A DNA stretch of 64,000 nucleotides from Brassicibacter mesophilus (GTDB taxonomy: Bacteria > Bacillota > Clostridia > Tissierellales > Proteiniboraceae): contig NZ_JBNPXI010000002.1 in NCBI RefSeq assembly GCF_050433385.1, forward strand, positions 372,001-436,000, given 5' to 3'. Positions 1-9,066 of this stretch are shown here, piece after piece. Made by a program: the position numbers and the translations under genes. The notes below the pieces were generated by a model. That model worked only from the letters and a program-made list of their open reading frames with translations, made no database searches and was not told the origin of the DNA. Positions within the stretch are counted from its first letter, which is position 1; the number at the start of each line of letters is the position of its first letter.

Positions 1-1028
1 TCACATGCCTCTTTAAAAATTTTGGCTTGTAATACTGCATTTTGACCAGTTGTTGCATCAACTACAAGTAAAACTTCTTTTTCAGCTTCTGGATATTCTC
101 TTTCTACAACTCTAAATATTTTATTCAATTCATTCATCAAATTCTTTTTATTATGAAGTCTTCCTGCTGTATCACATATTAAAACATCAGTTTTTCGTGC
201 CTTTGCAGCTTGAATACTATCATATATAACTGCAGCAGGATCAGAGCCTTCTTGGTGTGATATTATTTCCACCCCTGATCTGTTACTCCACTCAGTTAGC
301 TGCTCTATAGCCGCAGCTCTAAAAGTATCTCCAGCTGCTATCAACACTTTTTTTCCATCAGCTTTTAGTCTAGATGATAACTTCCCAATTGTAGTTGTCT
401 TTCCCACTCCATTAACTCCAACTACAAGAATTATTGCGGGTGAATGTTTAATATTAAGACTATTATCAGTATCTTGTAGTAAAATTTCTTTTAATTCTTC
501 CTTAAGCAAATTTCTTATCTCACTTACTTCGCTTATTTTCCTATCTTTAACTTTCTGTTTTACATCATCGATTATTTGCATAGTAGTACTTACGCCTACA
601 TCTGCTGTAATCAAAACTTCTTCAAGGTCTTCAAAAAGTTCTTCATCGATTTTCTTATATGAGCTTAATATATTATCAACCTTTTCAGTTATTCCTTTTC
701 GAGTTTTAGATAAGCCACTTTTTAATCTACTAAAAAAACCTTGCTTTTCATCTTTTATTTCTTCCTCTTGATTTGATACTATGTTTTCTATTTCATTGCT
801 ACTAGCAGAAGGTTCAATAATCTCCGTTTTATCTTCTGCACTTATATCTTCATTATAGTCAATACATGTTTCTTCATTTTCCATACTACGATTATCAAGT
901 AAATTTTCTTCAACATCTTCACTAGCATCGATATCTTCTACTGATTTCTCAAAGCTGGAATCTATTTTTTCAGTACTTTCATGTGATTTTTCTTCTTTTT
1001 TTCCCCACTTGAAAATCTTTTTGAACAT
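1..1028 (-). CDS. ftsY: Signal recognition particle receptor FtsY (3' end outside window)
   Basis: SRP receptor GTPase, which docks ribosome-SRP-nascent chain complexes at the membrane. 342 residues are visible. Residues 1-95 form a highly charged, mostly acidic A-domain beginning MFKKIFKWGKKEEK. The N domain follows (about 95-190), then the GTPase domain with P-loop GVNGVGKTT (204-212), GDTFRAAAIEQL (233-244) and DTAGR (286-290). The C-terminal part, with the remaining guanine-specificity motif, lies beyond the window edge. The ATG at 1028 is preceded by GGAGG at good distance. It begins 12 bases after the smc stop and is probably co-transcribed with it, as in Bacillus. The truncation is only the window edge. 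Confidence 0.97.
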   Translation of the reverse strand, partial: MFKKIFKWGKKEEKSHESTEKIDSSFEKSVEDIDASEDVEENLLDNRSMENEETCIDYNEDISAEDKTEIIEPSASSNEIENIVSNQEEEIKDEKQGFFSRLKSGLSKTRKGITEKVDNILSSYKKIDEELFEDLEEVLITADVGVSTTMQIIDDVKQKVKDRKISEVSEIRNLLKEELKEILLQDTDNSLNIKHSPAIILVVGVNGVGKTTTIGKLSSRLKADGKKVLIAAGDTFRAAAIEQLTEWSNRSGVEIISHQEGSDPAAVIYDSIQAAKARKTDVLICDTAGRLHNKKNLMNELNKIFRVVEREYPEAEKEVLLVVDATTGQNAVLQAKIFKEAC

Positions 1029-1040
1029 CTTATTACCTCC

Positions 1041-4000
1041 TTAACTTGCTTTCTCTTCTAGTTTTTCAGATAACTTAACAGAAACTAACTTACTGATCCC
1101 TTCTTCTTCCATAGTAATACCATAGAGTGAATCAACTGATTCCATAGTTCCCTTTCTATGCGTTATAACAATAAACTGAGTTTGAGAAGAAAATTCTTTT
1201 AGATATTCCGCATACCTATACACATTTGCATCATCTAATGCTGCCTCAATTTCATCTAGTATGCAGAAAGGAGTAGGTTTAGTCTTTAATATTGCAAATA
1301 ATAGAGCTATTGCAGTTAATGCCCTCTCTCCACCTGATAAAAGTGAAAGACTCTGAAGTTTTTTTCCTGGTGGTTGTGCGATGATCTCTATACCACTTGT
1401 TAGTATATTCTCTTCATCTTGAAGAAATACATCTGCCTTTCCACCACCAAACAATTTAATGAAAACTTCACTAAAATATTTCTTTATTATTGTAAAACTC
1501 TCCATAAACTGTTCTTTCATTTTAACATCCATATCTTTTATTACACCATTAAGTGAATCCTTAGCTTCTATTAAATCATCTTTCTGCATTTTCATAAAAT
1601 TATATCTTTCATCAACTTTTTCATATTCATCAATAGCATCTATGTTTATATTACCTAAGCTCTTTATTGAGTTTTTCAAGCTCTTAATCTCATTTTGCGT
1701 TTTAGTAATATTCTCAATGTCTTGCTTAAACCTAACTGCCATCTGATATGTCATTTCATAATCTTCCCACATACGTGTATTTATATTTTCTAATTGAATA
1801 TTGTATTTTTCATGCTTAACTTCTAGTGCATTTATACTTTTTTGAAGTTCATTCATTTTTCTATTCATATCATTCAACTTCTCTTGTTCCGTATAAAAAG
1901 CTTGCATAAAATTGTTTTTGTCAGTTTTAAGTTCATTCAGCTTAATATCATATTCCAGTAATTCTTCATTATAATTTCTTTTATTTTCATTTAAAACCAA
2001 AACATTCTCTTTAATACTATTAATTTCTATTAAGCTTTTATCTTTATCAATTTGTTTAGCACTAATATCCTTTAAGATTTTTGATTTTTCATCATCTAAC
2101 CTATTTATTGTACTTGCTAATGATTTTAGTTCTTGTTGAAAAGATGCAATTTTTACTCTTACTTCGACATTGGCATTTTGCAATGTATCTTTCTGAATCT
2201 TTTGTTGCTCAAAATATTTAACTTGCTCATCAATAGTATCTTGTGTCAAATCGTTTTGAGTTCTAAGCTTATTTAGATCTTCTTCTAGTGCCTTTATATT
2301 AGTTTTTGAGTCATTACTTTCACTAGTTAGCTGAACTTTTTCTTGCATATATCTATTAATAAGATTTATATTTTTCTTACCATTTTCTTTATACTGTCCC
2401 AAAGTATTTTCTAACTTTGCTAATTTCACATTGAAAGCGTTAATATTATCTTCAATTTCAGATAAACTAACATCTAGTTTGTGTAATTGCTGTCTAATAT
2501 CATTTATTTTTCTCAATTTAATAGCTTGTTCAGAATTAAGACTTTCTATACAGTCCTCTAAGTCTTTTATTTGTCTCTCTCTTCCTAATAGATTAGTAGT
2601 ATTATTATAGCTTCCACCAGTCATCGACCCACCTGGGTTTAAAATATCTCCATCTAAAGAAACAATTTTAAAAGAATGCTTCGAGATTTTTGATATTTTT
2701 ATACCATCATCTATGCTATTTACTACTACTACTCTGCCTAATAAATATTCAAAAATGCCTTTGTACTCAATATCAAAAGTAACTAATTCAGATGCAACCC
2801 CTAAAGCACCATTTTCTTCTATGAGCTTTCTTTCATTTGTACTCAGCCCTCTACTATTGACTGAAGAAATAGGTAGAAAAGTTACTCTTCCTAAGTTATT
2901 TTTCTTTAAGTAATTAATAATATTTTTTGCATTTTCTTGAGTCTCTGTAACAATATTCTGGACCGAAGAGCCCAAAGCCACTTCAATAGCTCTTTCATAA
3001 TCCTTATCTACATTTAATAACTCTGCAACAACACCTTTTACTCCATTTCCTAAAACTCTATTATTTTTACATGCTAATAATACATTCTTAACACTTTTAT
3101 AGTACCCTTCATACTCTTCTTTCATTTCCTTTAATAGCTTATAGTTTGATGCTTTTCCCTGCAATTTTGCTTTAATACTGTCTAAATTTGACTGAGTTGA
3201 ATCTAATTGATTTGCTAAGGATTCGCGAGACTTGATTTTTTCAGCTTTATCTATATTAGATTTGCTTAGAGCTTGCTTTAAAGAAACTATTTCTCGGTCA
3301 ATATTAGAAATATTATCTTTATTACATTTTTCTTGTTCATTTAGCTCATCAATTTCATCCTGTATTTGAGAAATTCTTTTTTCAATACTTTGATTAAATG
3401 ACATCAAACTATTAATTTTACTTTTTTTGTCAGACATCATGTTTAAGAATTGAATTAAATCTCCCTTCTTTTCTTCAATATGCTTTTCTTTACTTTCAAT
3501 ATCTTTTGTTAATTTATCTAAATCTGCTGTCTTTAATGCCAATTCTTGATCTAATTTATCTATTTTAGCCTCTAAATCCTGTTTGTAATCTTTAGTTTTA
3601 TCCTTTTGAATAGAAATTGCTTTTATTTGTTCATGAAATCTGTCTATTTCAGCTTCGTTTCTTTCTGCTTCTCTTTCTAGAAAAACAATTTTCTCGCTGC
3701 TGAGATTTAACTCACTTTCATTTTTTTCAATTTTACTTTGTATAGAATACTTTGAGTTCTGTATATTTTCAATTGTCTCTTCCATCTTATCAATTTCGAA
3801 TTTAACTTTATTGTATTTATTCTCTAGCTCATTTCTCTTTTCTTCATTAAATTTCAATTGTTCAATAACAAGAGTTTTTTGGGCTTCTATATGAGTTATC
3901 TCTTCTCTTAATCTGTCAATATCCCTAATAAAAAGATTAACTTCTAAATTTTTTAGTATGTCAGATAACTTAAGATATTCTCTTGCCTTCTCTGACTGCT

Positions 4001-4619
4001 GTTTCAAAGGTTCTAATTGTTTTTCTAACTCACTAATTATATCATTAATTCGTATCAAGTTTTCTTTCGTTTTTTCTAGCTTTTTTTCAGCCTCTTCTTT
4101 TCTAGATTTATACTTTACTATACCTGCAGCTTCTTCAAAAATATTCCTTCTATCTTCAGACTTTGTGCTTAAAATATCGTCTATCCTTCCTTGTCCAATG
4201 ATTGAATATCCTTCTTTACCTACTCCTGTATCCATAAAGAGCTCTCTAATATCTTTTAATCTACAAGAGTTTTTATTAATATAATATTCACTTTCACCAG
4301 ACCTAAAAACTCTTCTTGTGACACATACTTCTGAATAATCAATAGGAAGACTTCCATCTTTGTTATCTAATACAAGTGTAACTTCTGCAAATCCTAAGGG
4401 TTTTCTTTTAGCAGTTCCTGAAAAAATAACATCTTCCATCTTACTTCCACGAAGAGTTTTAACGCTTTGCTCTCCTAAAACCCACCTGAGTGAATCTGAT
4501 ATATTACTTTTGCCACTCCCATTAGGTCCCACTACTCCAGTTATTCCTCCTTGAAACTCTATTTCAGTCTTTTCAGCAAATGATTTAAATCCTTGAATTT
4601 CTAATCGTTTTAGGAACAA
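1041..4619 (-). CDS. smc: Chromosome segregation ATPase SMC
   Basis: Structural maintenance of chromosomes protein, the core of bacterial condensin, which organises and separates replicated origins with ScpA and ScpB. 1192 residues, a full family length. Seen: N-terminal ATPase half starting FLKRLEIQGFKSFA with Walker A GPNGSGKSN (about 31-39), two long coiled coils flanking a hinge (about 500-680, glycine-rich GGSMTGG near its end), and the C-terminal half with signature LSGGERALTA and Walker B CILDEIEAALDD. I chose TTG at 4619: it gives the canonical MFLKRLEIQGFKSF start and has AGAGGTG seven bases upstream. An in-frame TTG at 4637 lacks a ribosome site. It sits between the Elp3-like gene and ftsY. 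Confidence 0.97.
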   Translation of the reverse strand: MFLKRLEIQGFKSFAEKTEIEFQGGITGVVGPNGSGKSNISDSLRWVLGEQSVKTLRGSKMEDVIFSGTAKRKPLGFAEVTLVLDNKDGSLPIDYSEVCVTRRVFRSGESEYYINKNSCRLKDIRELFMDTGVGKEGYSIIGQGRIDDILSTKSEDRRNIFEEAAGIVKYKSRKEEAEKKLEKTKENLIRINDIISELEKQLEPLKQQSEKAREYLKLSDILKNLEVNLFIRDIDRLREEITHIEAQKTLVIEQLKFNEEKRNELENKYNKVKFEIDKMEETIENIQNSKYSIQSKIEKNESELNLSSEKIVFLEREAERNEAEIDRFHEQIKAISIQKDKTKDYKQDLEAKIDKLDQELALKTADLDKLTKDIESKEKHIEEKKGDLIQFLNMMSDKKSKINSLMSFNQSIEKRISQIQDEIDELNEQEKCNKDNISNIDREIVSLKQALSKSNIDKAEKIKSRESLANQLDSTQSNLDSIKAKLQGKASNYKLLKEMKEEYEGYYKSVKNVLLACKNNRVLGNGVKGVVAELLNVDKDYERAIEVALGSSVQNIVTETQENAKNIINYLKKNNLGRVTFLPISSVNSRGLSTNERKLIEENGALGVASELVTFDIEYKGIFEYLLGRVVVVNSIDDGIKISKISKHSFKIVSLDGDILNPGGSMTGGSYNNTTNLLGRERQIKDLEDCIESLNSEQAIKLRKINDIRQQLHKLDVSLSEIEDNINAFNVKLAKLENTLGQYKENGKKNINLINRYMQEKVQLTSESNDSKTNIKALEEDLNKLRTQNDLTQDTIDEQVKYFEQQKIQKDTLQNANVEVRVKIASFQQELKSLASTINRLDDEKSKILKDISAKQIDKDKSLIEINSIKENVLVLNENKRNYNEELLEYDIKLNELKTDKNNFMQAFYTEQEKLNDMNRKMNELQKSINALEVKHEKYNIQLENINTRMWEDYEMTYQMAVRFKQDIENITKTQNEIKSLKNSIKSLGNINIDAIDEYEKVDERYNFMKMQKDDLIEAKDSLNGVIKDMDVKMKEQFMESFTIIKKYFSEVFIKLFGGGKADVFLQDEENILTSGIEIIAQPPGKKLQSLSLLSGGERALTAIALLFAILKTKPTPFCILDEIEAALDDANVYRYAEYLKEFSSQTQFIVITHRKGTMESVDSLYGITMEEEGISKLVSVKLSEKLEEKAS

Positions 4620-4666
4620 GTTAACACACCTCTTCAATCAATTTGTTCATTTTTACTTATGAAATT

Positions 4667-4695
4667 AAAGGTTCCCAGAATCAATGGAAACCTTT
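4667..4695 (-). terminator. Weak intercistronic hairpin before smc
   Basis: AAAGGTTTCC and GGAACCTTT can pair with one bulged base around a 10-base loop. The stem overlaps the stop of the Elp3-like gene. On the minus strand it is followed by AATTTCA, not a true U-run, so it may be a partial attenuator or an mRNA-processing element. Confidence 0.35.
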
Positions 4696-5778
4696 CAAAA
4701 GTTCTCTATCTTTTAAATACTTTGATACATACGCTTTTTTTTCAATCTTAAATCTATTGTCATCAAAAGAAATATAAAAACAGTCACTAGAGATATCCTG
4801 CCCTATCACTTTTATCTTAGGTATCCCATAAACTCTTTTAATATATTCCAAGTTTTCAGATTTTTGACCAACAAAATTAGATATCTCTTTTCTATTTAAG
4901 ATTATACTAATTTCATTTGAGCTAATGCTTTTTTCCATAAAAAAAATATTAAGAATTATTTTATAGACATTAGATTCAACCAGCTGTCGAAATGATGAAT
5001 GAAAGGGCCCTGCAAGAATATCTTTATTCATAGCAATATTATCTGTAGGTTGCAGTCCAATTCTAATTACATTTATTGAATAATAATTAAATAATAATAG
5101 TAATTCAGTGCAAATACTCACTGCATTTTCTAAGGAAAGTGCTTTATACGCCCCACTCAAATATTGCTTTGCTAAGAAAGTCTCTTTAATAACTAAAGTA
5201 GGATAAATCCTGACAAAATCAGGCTGTAGCTGTATAATTTTATTTGCTGTATATAGATCTTTATATTTATCATCGCCTGGAAGTCCTATCATCATTTGTA
5301 ATCCCAATTCAAATCCAAAATTCTTTATTAGCTTTGCAGCATCTACTACATCTTTAGGTGAATGACCCCGAAAGCTTTGTTCAAGTACATAAGCATCCAT
5401 AGACTGAACGCCTAATTCTATAGTGTCTACACTATACATTTTGAGATTTGATAATATATCTTTATTAATATAATCTGGGCGCGTTGAAAGCCTAATCTTA
5501 TCAATATATCCTTGTTTTTTAAAAGAATAAGCAACATCTAAAAGATTTGCTTGTGTTTCTATATCAATACCTGTAAAGCTTCCCCCATAAAATGCCACCT
5601 CTAAACTTTCATTCGTCTTAGGAATAGTCCTAATATAATCATTTATTATTCTATAGACTTCTTTATCTGTTATATTTGTGCTTGACCCAGTAATCTTCTT
5701 TTGATTACAAAAAACGCAGTCATGTGGGCATCCTGTATGAGGCACAAATATAGGAATAATGTGACGTTTAATGCTCAT
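4681..5778 (-). CDS. Elp3-like radical SAM protein
   Basis: Radical SAM enzyme related to the N-terminal half of Elp3. The iron-sulfur motif CPHDCVFC is at residues 17-24, followed by AFYGGSFTGID and the later LQMMIGLPGDD segment typical of the family. There is no acetyltransferase domain: the protein is 365 residues, so it is the short bacterial form often found between rnc and smc in Clostridia. The substrate is unknown to me; a tRNA or translation role is only inferred from the Elp3 likeness. ATG at 5778 is preferred because AGGATGG lies nine bases upstream; the ATG at 5787 would abut that site. The start overlaps the 3' end of rnc by 11 bases, suggesting translational coupling. Confidence 0.85.
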   Translation of the reverse strand: MSIKRHIIPIFVPHTGCPHDCVFCNQKKITGSSTNITDKEVYRIINDYIRTIPKTNESLEVAFYGGSFTGIDIETQANLLDVAYSFKKQGYIDKIRLSTRPDYINKDILSNLKMYSVDTIELGVQSMDAYVLEQSFRGHSPKDVVDAAKLIKNFGFELGLQMMIGLPGDDKYKDLYTANKIIQLQPDFVRIYPTLVIKETFLAKQYLSGAYKALSLENAVSICTELLLLFNYYSINVIRIGLQPTDNIAMNKDILAGPFHSSFRQLVESNVYKIILNIFFMEKSISSNEISIILNRKEISNFVGQKSENLEYIKRVYGIPKIKVIGQDISSDCFYISFDDNRFKIEKKAYVSKYLKDRELLKGFH

Positions 5779-6496
5779 TTTTTTCATCCATCCTATTTAA
5801 TGCTCTTTTTGCAGCATTTTGTTCCGCTTCCTTTTTGCTTTTTCCGACTCCAACTCCAAGAACCTTATTTTTTACGGACACTTCAGTATGAAATATCTTG
5901 TTATGATCAGGTCCTTCCTCTAAAACTACTTTATATTCAATTTTTGATTTTGTTTTTTTCTGTAATTTCTCTTGTAACTGAGTTTTATAATCAGTAAATA
6001 ATTCGCCACCATTGACTGCTTTTTCAATTACAACTGATAGATATTTCAAAACAAATTTTCTTGCATTTCCTAATTTACCATCTAAATATATTGCCCCTAT
6101 TACAGCTTCGAATGCGTCAGCTAAAATAGAAACTCTTTCTCTTCCTCCTGTTACTTCTTCACCTTTGCCAAGCAATAGATATTTTCCTAAATTAATTTTT
6201 CTTGCAACAAATGATAATGAAGGCTCACATACTACTGTTGCCCTTAGCTTTGTAAGGTCTCCTTCTGGATAATTAGGATATTTAGTAAAGATATAGTCAC
6301 TAACAACAAGTCCTAATACAGAATCTCCTAGAAACTCTAGTCTTTCATTATAAGTAATATTGAACCTTTTATGTTCATTCGCATAAGAACTATGTGTCAA
6401 TGCCCAGTTCAATAAATTTATATTTTTAAATTTATATCCTATCTTCTGTTGAATCTCCTTTAAAAGAACAATTCTTTCTTTACTATTTGTTTCCAT
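5768..6496 (-). CDS. rnc: Ribonuclease III
   Basis: Double-stranded-RNA endonuclease that matures rRNA precursors and controls some mRNAs. 242 residues. The catalytic domain carries the signature ERLEFLGDSV (51-60) and a second acidic motif DAFEAVIGAIY. A double-stranded-RNA-binding domain follows from about residue 165 (YKTQLQEKLQKK...KEAEQNAAKRAL). The ATG at 6496 has an unusual G-run ribosome site (GGGGG) six bases upstream. The gene follows the fab operon after a 208-base gap that contains a long hairpin (see the separate entry) and is followed by the Elp3-like gene, smc and ftsY in what looks like one transcript. Confidence 0.97.
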   Translation of the reverse strand: METNSKERIVLLKEIQQKIGYKFKNINLLNWALTHSSYANEHKRFNITYNERLEFLGDSVLGLVVSDYIFTKYPNYPEGDLTKLRATVVCEPSLSFVARKINLGKYLLLGKGEEVTGGRERVSILADAFEAVIGAIYLDGKLGNARKFVLKYLSVVIEKAVNGGELFTDYKTQLQEKLQKKTKSKIEYKVVLEEGPDHNKIFHTEVSVKNKVLGVGVGKSKKEAEQNAAKRALNRMDEKNEH

Positions 6497-6524
6497 ATAC
6501 TACCCCCGTGTTCGACTTTTTCAA

Positions 6525-6580
6525 ATGGTAGCATTGTAGATATTTTAAACTGTCTTTAAAATATCTACAATATTACCCAT
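6525..6580 (-). promoter_or_regulatory. Long hairpin in the rnc leader
   Basis: ATTGTAGATATTTTAAA (6533-6549) is followed by the loop CTGTC and its exact 17-base complement (6555-6571). After a 2x2 internal loop the stem extends by GGTA/TACC and, with one bulge, two or three further pairs, so the helix is over 20 base pairs. It ends about 30 bases upstream of the rnc start and has no U-run after it on the minus strand. A helix of about two turns in the leader of an RNase III gene is a candidate target for autoregulatory cleavage. Confidence 0.75.
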
Positions 6581-6668
6581 ACTATAGTTTACTATATAAT
6601 GTCCACTACTTGCAAATATATTTAATCATAGATGCTTCGATTATATTAATTTCTATAAATAGCTAAGA

Positions 6669-6695
6669 CTAGATGCAGTTTATTGTTGCATCTAG
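6669..6695 (-). terminator. Hairpin downstream of fabF
   Basis: CTAGATGCA and TGCATCTAG form a perfect 9-base-pair stem with a 9-base loop, ten bases after the fabF stop. The following bases on the minus strand (TCTTAGC) are not a clear U-run, so this is a weak terminator or an mRNA 3'-end stabiliser closing the fab operon. Confidence 0.5.
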
Positions 6696-6704
6696 CCTTT
6701 ATAA

Positions 6705-7943
6705 TTACTGATATTTTTTAATAACTATTGTTGCATTATGTCCACCAAAGCCAAGTGAATTTGACAAAGCATAGGTCACATTTTGAAAGATTCCCTTGTT
6801 CGGAACATAGTCTAAGTCACATTCTTCATCTTTAGTTGAATAATTTATAGTTGGTGGTATAAAATCTCTACTTACAGATAATGCACATACACATCCTTCT
6901 ATACCACCTGCTGCACCAAGCAAATGTCCTGTCATAGATTTAGTCGAGCTAACTTTCAATTTATAAGCATGATCTTTAAATACTGCCTTAATTGCAGCTG
7001 TCTCAAATTTATCATTATATTCTGTTGATGTACCATGAGCATTAATATAATCAACATCATGATAATTAATATTAGCGTCTTTTAACGCCATTGCTATAGC
7101 CCTTGCAGCTCCCTCTCCATTATCCGCAGGAGCTGTAATATGATATGCATCAGATGTCAATCCATATCCCACTACTTCTCCATAAATACTAGCACCTCGA
7201 GCTAATGCATGTTCAAGTTCTTCTAAAATTAATATACCAGCACCTTCGCCCATAACAAAACCGTCTCTATTTTTATCAAAAGGTCTACTAGCTCCCGTAG
7301 GGTTTGAGTTATTAGTAGAGAGTGCCTTCATGGCAGAAAACCCTGCTAAAGCCATAGGTGTTATTGACGCTTCAGCTCCACCAGTTATCATTATATCAGC
7401 GTCACCTCTTTGTATCATCTTAAATGCATCACCAATTGCATTTGTTGATGAAGCACAAGCCGTAACCACTGTTTCATTAGCACCTTTTGCACCAAGCATA
7501 ATTGAAACTTGACCTGCGGCCATATTTCCTATCATCATTGGAATAAAAAATGGGCTAACTCTTTTAGGTCCTTTTTCCAGCAATTTTTTATGCTGCTCTT
7601 CGAAAGTTTCTAGTCCACCTATTCCAGAGCCTAATATAACTCCAAATCTTTCTTTATCAATATTATCTAAATTAATAGATGCATCTTCTACTGCGATTTT
7701 ACTTGCTGCTACCGCATATTGGGTAAATCTATCCATCCTCTTTGCTTCTTTTTTGTCTATATAATCCTCAACATTAAAATCTTTTAATTCAGCAGCAATA
7801 GTTGTACTAAAATCATCTGTGTTAAATCTTGTTATCTGGTTGACACCGCTTTTCCCTTCTAATAGTGAATTCCAGAATGATTCCTTGCCTATCCCAATAG
7901 GGCTTAAAATACCTAACCCTGTAATCACAACTCTTTTTTTCAT
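6705..7943 (-). CDS. fabF: Beta-ketoacyl-ACP synthase II
   Basis: Condensing enzyme that elongates acyl-ACP with malonyl-ACP in type II fatty-acid synthesis. 412 residues, normal length. The Cys-His-His triad is visible: C163 in VVTACASSTNAIGDA, H303 in NAHGTSTEYND and H340 in STKSMTGHLLGAAGG. The thiolase-fold glycine-rich C-terminus (NSLGFGGHNA) is intact. It is the last gene of the fapR-plsX-fabH-fabK-fabD-fabG-acpP-fabF operon, 100 bases after acpP with a GC-rich hairpin in the gap. ATG with GGGG-type ribosome site. Confidence 0.98.
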   Translation of the reverse strand: MKKRVVITGLGILSPIGIGKESFWNSLLEGKSGVNQITRFNTDDFSTTIAAELKDFNVEDYIDKKEAKRMDRFTQYAVAASKIAVEDASINLDNIDKERFGVILGSGIGGLETFEEQHKKLLEKGPKRVSPFFIPMMIGNMAAGQVSIMLGAKGANETVVTACASSTNAIGDAFKMIQRGDADIMITGGAEASITPMALAGFSAMKALSTNNSNPTGASRPFDKNRDGFVMGEGAGILILEELEHALARGASIYGEVVGYGLTSDAYHITAPADNGEGAARAIAMALKDANINYHDVDYINAHGTSTEYNDKFETAAIKAVFKDHAYKLKVSSTKSMTGHLLGAAGGIEGCVCALSVSRDFIPPTINYSTKDEECDLDYVPNKGIFQNVTYALSNSLGFGGHNATIVIKKYQ

Positions 7944-8001
7944 AGTAATCCCCTACCAATTCTAGTTAAATTTAGGAAAAATAAACATTGAATCTATTTT
8001 T

Positions 8002-8026
8002 AAGGTCCCGATATTATCGGGACCTT
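8002..8026 (-). promoter_or_regulatory. Intercistronic hairpin between acpP and fabF
   Basis: AAGGTCCCGATA and TATCGGGACCTT are exact complements separated by one base, giving a very stable helix capped by a small A/T loop. On the minus strand it is followed by TTAAAAATAG, so there is no U-run. It probably sets relative mRNA levels, keeping acpP message higher than fabF, by processing or partial termination. Confidence 0.6.
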
Positions 8027-8043
8027 TCAATCTGTCTTTAAGA

Positions 8044-8274
8044 CTATTTTGAATGATTTTGAATATAATCAACTGCATCTTTAACAGTTGAAATTTTTTC
8101 TGCTTCTTCATCTGGAATTTCTAAATCAAACTCATCTTCAATAGCCATAATAAGTTCAACAACATCTAATGAATCAGCATCTAAATCATCTTGAAAAGAA
8201 GCCTCCATTGTTATTTCATCTTCTTCAACATCTAATTGCTCTGCAATTAATTTCTTTATTTTTTCAAATATCAT
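8044..8274 (-). CDS. acpP: Acyl carrier protein
   Basis: Small acidic carrier whose 4'-phosphopantetheine arm holds growing acyl chains for every Fab enzyme in this operon. 76 residues. The modified serine is S35 in the DADSLDVVELIM motif, and the helical acidic pattern (DEFDLEIPDEEAEKI) that binds partner enzymes is intact. The ATG at 8274 has GGAGGTG seven bases upstream. It lies 37 bases after fabG. Confidence 0.98.
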   Translation of the reverse strand: MIFEKIKKLIAEQLDVEEDEITMEASFQDDLDADSLDVVELIMAIEDEFDLEIPDEEAEKISTVKDAVDYIQNHSK

Positions 8275-8311
8275 GCGAACACCTCCCTTCAGTTAAATCA
8301 TATATATTATA

Positions 8312-9055
8312 TTAAATTAATAACCCACCATCAACTACTAAAACTTGACCTGTAATATATTCTGACATATCACTTGCTAGAAAAGCTACTGAATCAGCTA
8401 CATTTTCTGGCTTTCCTAACTTATTTAATGGAATATTCTTAAGATATTCTTCTACAACTTTTTCTGGGAGCTTATCGGTCATATCAGTATGTATAAACCC
8501 AGGAGCTACTGCATTTACTCTGATATTTTTCTTAGCTACTTCTTTTGCTAAAGACTTTGTAAATCCAATTATTCCAGCCTTTGATGCGGAATAATTGCAT
8601 TGCCCTGCATTTCCTGATACTCCCACAACCGAAGCTATATTTATTATGCTACAATTCTTTTGCTTTATCATACTTCTAATAAGAGATTTCGTAACATTAA
8701 ATGTTCCCTTAAGATTCACATTCATTACATCGTCCCATTCGTCTTCAGTCATCCTCATCAATAGATTATCCTTTGTAATACCTGCATTATTTACTAATAT
8801 ATCAATCTTTGAGAAATATTTTAATCCCTCATCAACTAAATATTCAGCTTCTTTCATCTTAGAAATATCCGCCTTTACAACTAGAGCATCTACTCCAAAG
8901 CTTACTAACTCATGTTTTAGTTCTAATGCTTTTTTCTCACTACTTGAATAGTTTAATATAATGTTAGCTCCCAATGAAGCAAGCTTTAAAGCGATAGCTC
9001 TTCCAAGTCCTCTTGATCCTCCTGTAACCAATGCAACTTTACCTTTTAAGTCCAT
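8312..9055 (-). CDS. fabG: 3-oxoacyl-ACP reductase FabG
   Basis: NADPH-dependent short-chain dehydrogenase that reduces beta-ketoacyl-ACP, the first reduction of each elongation cycle. 247 residues. Seen: cofactor motif TGGSRGLG (11-18), NNAG (89-92), and the catalytic S142, Y155 and K159 (YSASK). C-terminal GQVLVVDGG is typical of FabG. It starts 11 bases after fabD with AGGAGGTG upstream. Other SDR functions are unlikely given the position between fabD and acpP. Confidence 0.97.
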   Translation of the reverse strand: MDLKGKVALVTGGSRGLGRAIALKLASLGANIILNYSSSEKKALELKHELVSFGVDALVVKADISKMKEAEYLVDEGLKYFSKIDILVNNAGITKDNLLMRMTEDEWDDVMNVNLKGTFNVTKSLIRSMIKQKNCSIINIASVVGVSGNAGQCNYSASKAGIIGFTKSLAKEVAKKNIRVNAVAPGFIHTDMTDKLPEKVVEEYLKNIPLNKLGKPENVADSVAFLASDMSEYITGQVLVVDGGLLI

Positions 9056-9066
9056 GAGTTCACCTC

